DNA from: Sipunculus nudus
Lineage: Eukaryota > Annelida > Sipuncula > Golfingiida > Sipunculidae
Direction of reading: 5' to 3'
DNA: 64,000 bases
NCBI GenBank assembly: GCA_026874595.1
Contig: CM049317.1
Span: forward strand, 9,892,382-9,956,381
Made by a program: the position numbers and the translations under genes. The number at the start of each line of letters is the position of its first letter. Positions within the stretch are counted from its first letter, which is position 1. Below, in pieces: positions 59,641 to 64,000 of this stretch. The notes under the pieces are model-generated. The model saw nothing but the letters and a program-made list of their open reading frames with translations, had not been told where the DNA came from and ran no database searches.

Positions 59641-61727
59641 GGTTGAGAACCTGGGTAATATTTAGATTCCTTACCATTAGACAGTTATCTTCAGATTTAA
59701 GCAAAATCCATTATGGTTGGTTTCTCAGAAAAGGAGGGACATTATATATTGGCAATGCAACCATTTATGTGACACCTCATTAAACCCTGTCTGAAATGTG
59801 TTATATAATCTATAGTGATACCATAAAATCAAATTTTGATTGATATGGCTCATTAATGGTTGGGCGATTATGGAATATTTTGAGGAAGTTTAAATGAATA
59901 CTTTGGCTGTTACTTGGCATCTAAAAAAATATTTTGCAGGTGTGTTTTCATATTATATTCACATATATGTTCTAGAGGACTTTGTGATGTTGCAACAATA
60001 ACTTACCAGGAATATGATGGATTTTGGTAAACTCAACAGAAATATTAATCAGTATAATATTAGGCCAAAGTTAGATTTCAAACAAAATCCATGCATATTT
60101 AATGAGGTTGAAGGTGCTGACTGGCCAGTGATTGATTATAATTGAAGATCAGTTGGTTGAGGCACACAGTCTTACTTTGCCACATATAAATTTTGCACAT
60201 TACTTTGGCTTTGTGATAAGGAAATGTTTGCTTATATGTATAAATTTTATATTAAGCAAACTGGAGAAAAGTCGACATTTACTAAAAATCTGATTGTTAA
60301 GTTACTATACAGGCATGTTTCCTATAGAATTATGACATTATTAGCCCGCATGTAAGCCTACATATCAGCAGAGAGGATGAACCAGCCTATATGGTCAGAA
60401 AGTTTATACTTCTAAACAACCAATTATATCTGATTATCGGTCACATAAAGGTCAACCGATTTTTACCGATGATCCATCCAGTCATGAAATTATAACTGAT
60501 TCCCAACACTAGTCAAAGGTCACCAGACTTTGTTGGGGCTATGATGACTTACCAGTATCTGATTGATTTTCATGAAACTCATTATGAACATTTAACAGTA
60601 CAGTTTCTCACTTGAATGACATCTCAGCAACAGGCATGCATATATAATGAGGTCAGAGGTCACAAGATGTTATCACCATTTGAAGAACTGTTGTTAAGGA
60701 TCTCAAATCCTAAATAGACACCCAAGCTGCAATTTTGGAAATCATTGGTGCACATTTTCTCTAGAAATGCACAAGCCATTGCTTTGCAAGATCTAATGTA
60801 GTGTTAATGTGGCATAGTTAGACACTGATGAAGGACCTTTAGTTTATGACCTTGGTTACATCTAGTTTCATCTGTGCTATACTTAATGGTAGATCCTTGC
60901 TTCTAAGGTCAATCAACCAACAATGTAATAGACTATTATTAGAATGTAGATAAATTCTGATGAATAGAGTGGCAGTTCCTGTTGGATGAAGGGGGGGGGG
61001 GGGAGTTCAGGATGTAGATAACTCGCCACAATGGTGAGCTTAGGGCAGGCTAGTACAAATATGGTAATGTCAAACACTGGTAAATATGTCAGTAATTACA
61101 TTCCTGAACTGAAGTGGTTGAAGTATGCAGAGATTTGTTAGGGGACTTTATTGAAATTCAATATTACATTATAATTTTTTTTGGTACTGCATTGAAGCAG
61201 TAAAGCAAGCTTATACTGCCCCCCCCCCAGCTATGATATTATATATAATTTGTGTTTACTATTACTAGTGTGAGAGTATAAGCTTGAAAAATGTAATAAA
61301 TAATGTAATAAATATATCTATTAAAAGCTCTTCTGTGTAGTTACAAAATTTCTTTGGAAAATTGTAATTTTCATAGATGCAAACAGTATACAGCACATTT
61401 ATAAAGGATTTATAATACACTATTACACTTCACAATATGCTTTGTATCAGTTAATAAAAGATAAAATTAAAGAGTGTATTGTTAATTAATAATCATAATG
61501 CACTTACTGGTGCATATATTTTGATAAAAAAAAATTTGATTCATGATCATGTTAACATAATTATAGTTTCATGGTTGTTCTAATGGAAGAATTACATGAA
61601 AGCCATGTATTGAATACTGATTTTATAGTAATTACAGTTTAAATAGTCCTGTATAAATTTTAAGGGTTTCCTTGTTTTAACCATTGGTTGAATATTTATG
61701 ATCAGCTGTGATATTGTACTATGTATA
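59641..61727. other. Non-coding with a degenerate dispersed repeat
   Basis: At about 59995-60130 and 60530-60690 two related segments share CTTACCAG-like, GATTGATTTTCATGAAACTC-like, GCATGCATAT and AATGAGGT(C/T) elements, followed by AGGTCA-type motifs. A G run at 60990-61002 and C run near 61219. No gene was seen. Confidence 0.45.
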
Positions 61728-63834
61728 TGTCAGAGACGAGATTGAAATCCAGGCGGATTTTAAATTCGCCTAGACGAGATTGCGATTGTGATCTCGCCTA
61801 GGCGAGATTGCAATTGTGATCTCGGCTAGACAGATTTTAAACTCGCCTAGACGAGATCACTATCGCAATCTCGCCTAGGCGAGATAAAAATCCATCATGG
61901 AGCAGGCCAGGATTTTAATCTCGCCTAGGCGAGTTTAAATCCGTCTGGTGTCATCCAGGCGAGTTTAAAATCTGTCTGATATTACTTAGGCGAGTTTAAA
62001 ATCTGCCTAGGCGAGATTAAAATAGTGATCTGATCTAATTTCCTAATATATTAAGCATTGTAATTGACATATGAAAAATGTTTTCAGCCGGATTTTCAAT
62101 ATTTTAACACTGAATGGTTATATATAGTTCAAAGGTAATATATTTATTTATTAATATTTACAGAATATTATAGTATTAATGTAATAATTAACTTTTTTAC
62201 AGTAATGTAATAATTATTCATGTGATAATTAACATTAATTTTGGAAACAGAATTATGAAATTGATATATGATTATTATTTGAACCTTTGATGTGTTTCAT
62301 GTGGTCTACAGCATCCTTATCATACCAATTTTTTGCTAAACATTAATTAATCTTAATTTTTTTCTCCAGTTTTCTTAACAACCTTGGGATTATAAATATC
62401 ACTAATAATTTTTACAAAAAAATAATTTGTAATTGTATTTAAAAATATGGCAATTAGAGAGTAACGAGGTATATTGAAGCACACTTATGAGATATTATGA
62501 AGAGCAAATCTGGGGGAAAAAGTCATCCACTTGCATATTGAATCAATCATAGATAGATAGATAGACAGATAGATAGATTAGTTTAGATAGCTATTACTTC
62601 ACTATTTAATGAGTATTTTACACATAACATAAACAATCATCCTATTTGATAATTCTTACAGGACAAACAGAACAAATTAGTTGGTTGATCTAGTTCAAAT
62701 GTTTCTTTTCACCCAGGTATTCAACACTCAACAGTCAAAACATGTACACTTATGGTACAAAATATGCAGGGTATCAGTATTTATGATGGACTTTGATACA
62801 CCATCCTTTTTTTAGGTAATTAAACATCATATGAGAAAAGGTAAAAATTGATACACATATGTATGCAAGTGAATATTTCTTTGTCTTATTTTGTGAGGCA
62901 TTTTGTGAAGCTTCAATATTTATGTAGACTGTGTTTCAAGATAACTGCCTTTTTTTGGAGAGTATTATATCATATCAGAAAAAATATGATTTCTAGATTC
63001 ATAGAGTAATAGATCATTTATGCATGTGAACATGCATTGAATTATATTGATAAAAAATTAATGAGCTATGTTCCTTTTGTCTTTTTAAAATACTACATTA
63101 CTAATATTACTAATACCTCAAATTAATATTGACAACAAAATTATTATGTAAATATCCAGCAGCAGCCCTCATCATATATCATTTGAATATGCCATATACA
63201 ATACCAATGTAAGTTTCTTATTACATAGTTTATAAATAAAAATATAAAATAAAAAAATTAATGTTAATTATTACATAAATATTATAATATTATGTAAATA
63301 ATATTAAATATATATTACTTGTGAACTATACATAACCATATTAATAAAAAATATATAATATAAAATATTCCATTTCCAAAATTTATGTTAATTATTTAAT
63401 TAATAATATAATATTCTGTAAATATTAATAAATATATTACTTGTGACTATACGTAACCATTCAGTGTTAAAATATTGAAAATCTGACTGAAAACATCTTC
63501 ATAAGTCAATTACAATGCATAAATTATTGGGAAATTAGATCAGATCACTATTTTAATCTCGCCTAGGCAGATTTTAAACTCGCCCAAGTGATATCAGGCA
63601 GTTTTTAAACTCGCTTGGATGACACCAGACAGATTTTAAAATCGCCTAGGCCAGATTAAAATCATGATGGATTTTAATCTCGCCTAGGCGAGATTGCGAT
63701 TGTGATCACGTCTAGGCGAGTTTAAAATCCGTCTAGCCGAGATCACAATTGCAATCTCGCCTAGGCGAGATCACAATGGCAATCTCGTCTAGGCGAATTT
63801 AAAATCCGCCTGGATTTCAATCTGGTCTCTGACA
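61728..63834. mobile_element. 2.1-kb inverted-repeat element with CTCGCCTAGGCGAG subrepeats
   Basis: Inverted arms of about 470-525 bp (61728-62252 and about 63368-63834), outer ends TGTCAGAGAC and GTCTCTGACA, flanked by TATA/TA. The outer 300 bp of each arm are made of the perfect palindrome CTCGCCTAGGCGAG (five exact copies: 61793, 61870, 61920, 63679, 63755) and near-copies, joined by ATTGCAATTGTGATC- and TTTAAAATCCGTCT-like linkers. The inner arm parts match as AACACTGAATGGTTA and ATTTTGGAAA. The central spacer is AT-rich with a GATA microsatellite and no coding frame. Confidence 0.88.
62549..62579 (+). repeat. (GATA)n microsatellite
   Basis: About seven GATA units with one GACA variant in the spacer of the inverted-repeat element. 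Confidence 0.9.
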
Positions 63835-64000
63835 TATATATAGCCATGCAGATACAAGGGGTGAGCAAATATGCAGGGGATACTTGGGGTATTGTTGTCA
63901 CTATTAAGAGTAAGTAATTCAGCAGGGGTGCGTGGGGGTATTCATACCCAGGTTGACCTGTCAGAGAAGTATGTCAGGGAAGGCTTGATTGATACCTCTG
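63835..64000. other. No gene seen at right edge
   Basis: Short unremarkable stretch after the inverted-repeat element. If the light-chain-like gene continues, this is still its intron. Confidence 0.4.

Overview
The window is AT-rich animal (eukaryotic) nuclear DNA. The genes are split by spliceosomal introns with GT/AG borders, and much of the sequence is transposon-derived. The gene families, abundant (TA)n tracts, tRNA-derived SINEs, a Ty3-type retroelement and long tandem repeats ending in hairpins fit a lophotrochozoan, most likely a mollusc such as a bivalve. That placement is inference. Nothing bacterial, no CRISPR array, no rRNA and no convincing functional tRNA gene was seen.

Host genes. 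(1) On the minus strand, the 5' end of a cysteine sulfinic acid / acidic amino acid decarboxylase gene (CSAD/GADL1-like) has three coding exons: 4706-4746 with the ATG, 3717-3882 and 1771-1992. A probable untranslated first exon and TATA promoter lie near 8917-9040, and the rest of the gene is off the left edge. (2) On the minus strand, a complete FAIM (Fas apoptotic inhibitory molecule) coding region of 181 codons has four exons between 28655 and 25570, with a possible 5' exon and promoter near 39705-39900. (3) On the plus strand, the start of an EF-hand protein gene, most like the non-muscle myosin essential light chain, has an ATG-only exon (51741-51743) and a 28-nt exon (51842-51869). Later exons are not in the window.

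Mobile DNA dominates the rest. At 9318-14784 there is a 5.5-kb element with inverted ends of about 240-260 bp and an 8-bp target duplication. Inside it is a decayed four-exon gene whose splice phases are intact but which carries stops and a frameshift. At 32092-39472 there is a full-length Ty3-type LTR retrotransposon with 203-bp LTRs and a 5-bp duplication. Its gag-pol is broken, and a 2.3-kb element with 12-bp inverted ends and an 8-bp duplication sits inside its pol; that insert itself holds a SINE. At 52928-56096 a large inverted repeat has 0.6-kb arms and an inner hAT-like element (53986-54733, 8-bp duplication). At 58163-59640 there is a decayed LINE with a MITE inside. At 61728-63834 a 2.1-kb inverted-repeat element has arms built from the palindrome CTCGCCTAGGCGAG. 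Smaller MITEs (5059-5484, 17108-17320, 25784-26228, 30197-30375) and several dispersed repeat families fill introns and intergenic DNA.

The three host genes show no sign of acting together; they are ordinary neighbours. The most unusual structure is the 9.3-14.8 kb element, which carries multi-exon gene remnants between transposon ends but shows no recognisable transposase. The best independent support for the nesting claims is that the retroelement pol frame runs on unchanged across the inferred insertion site.
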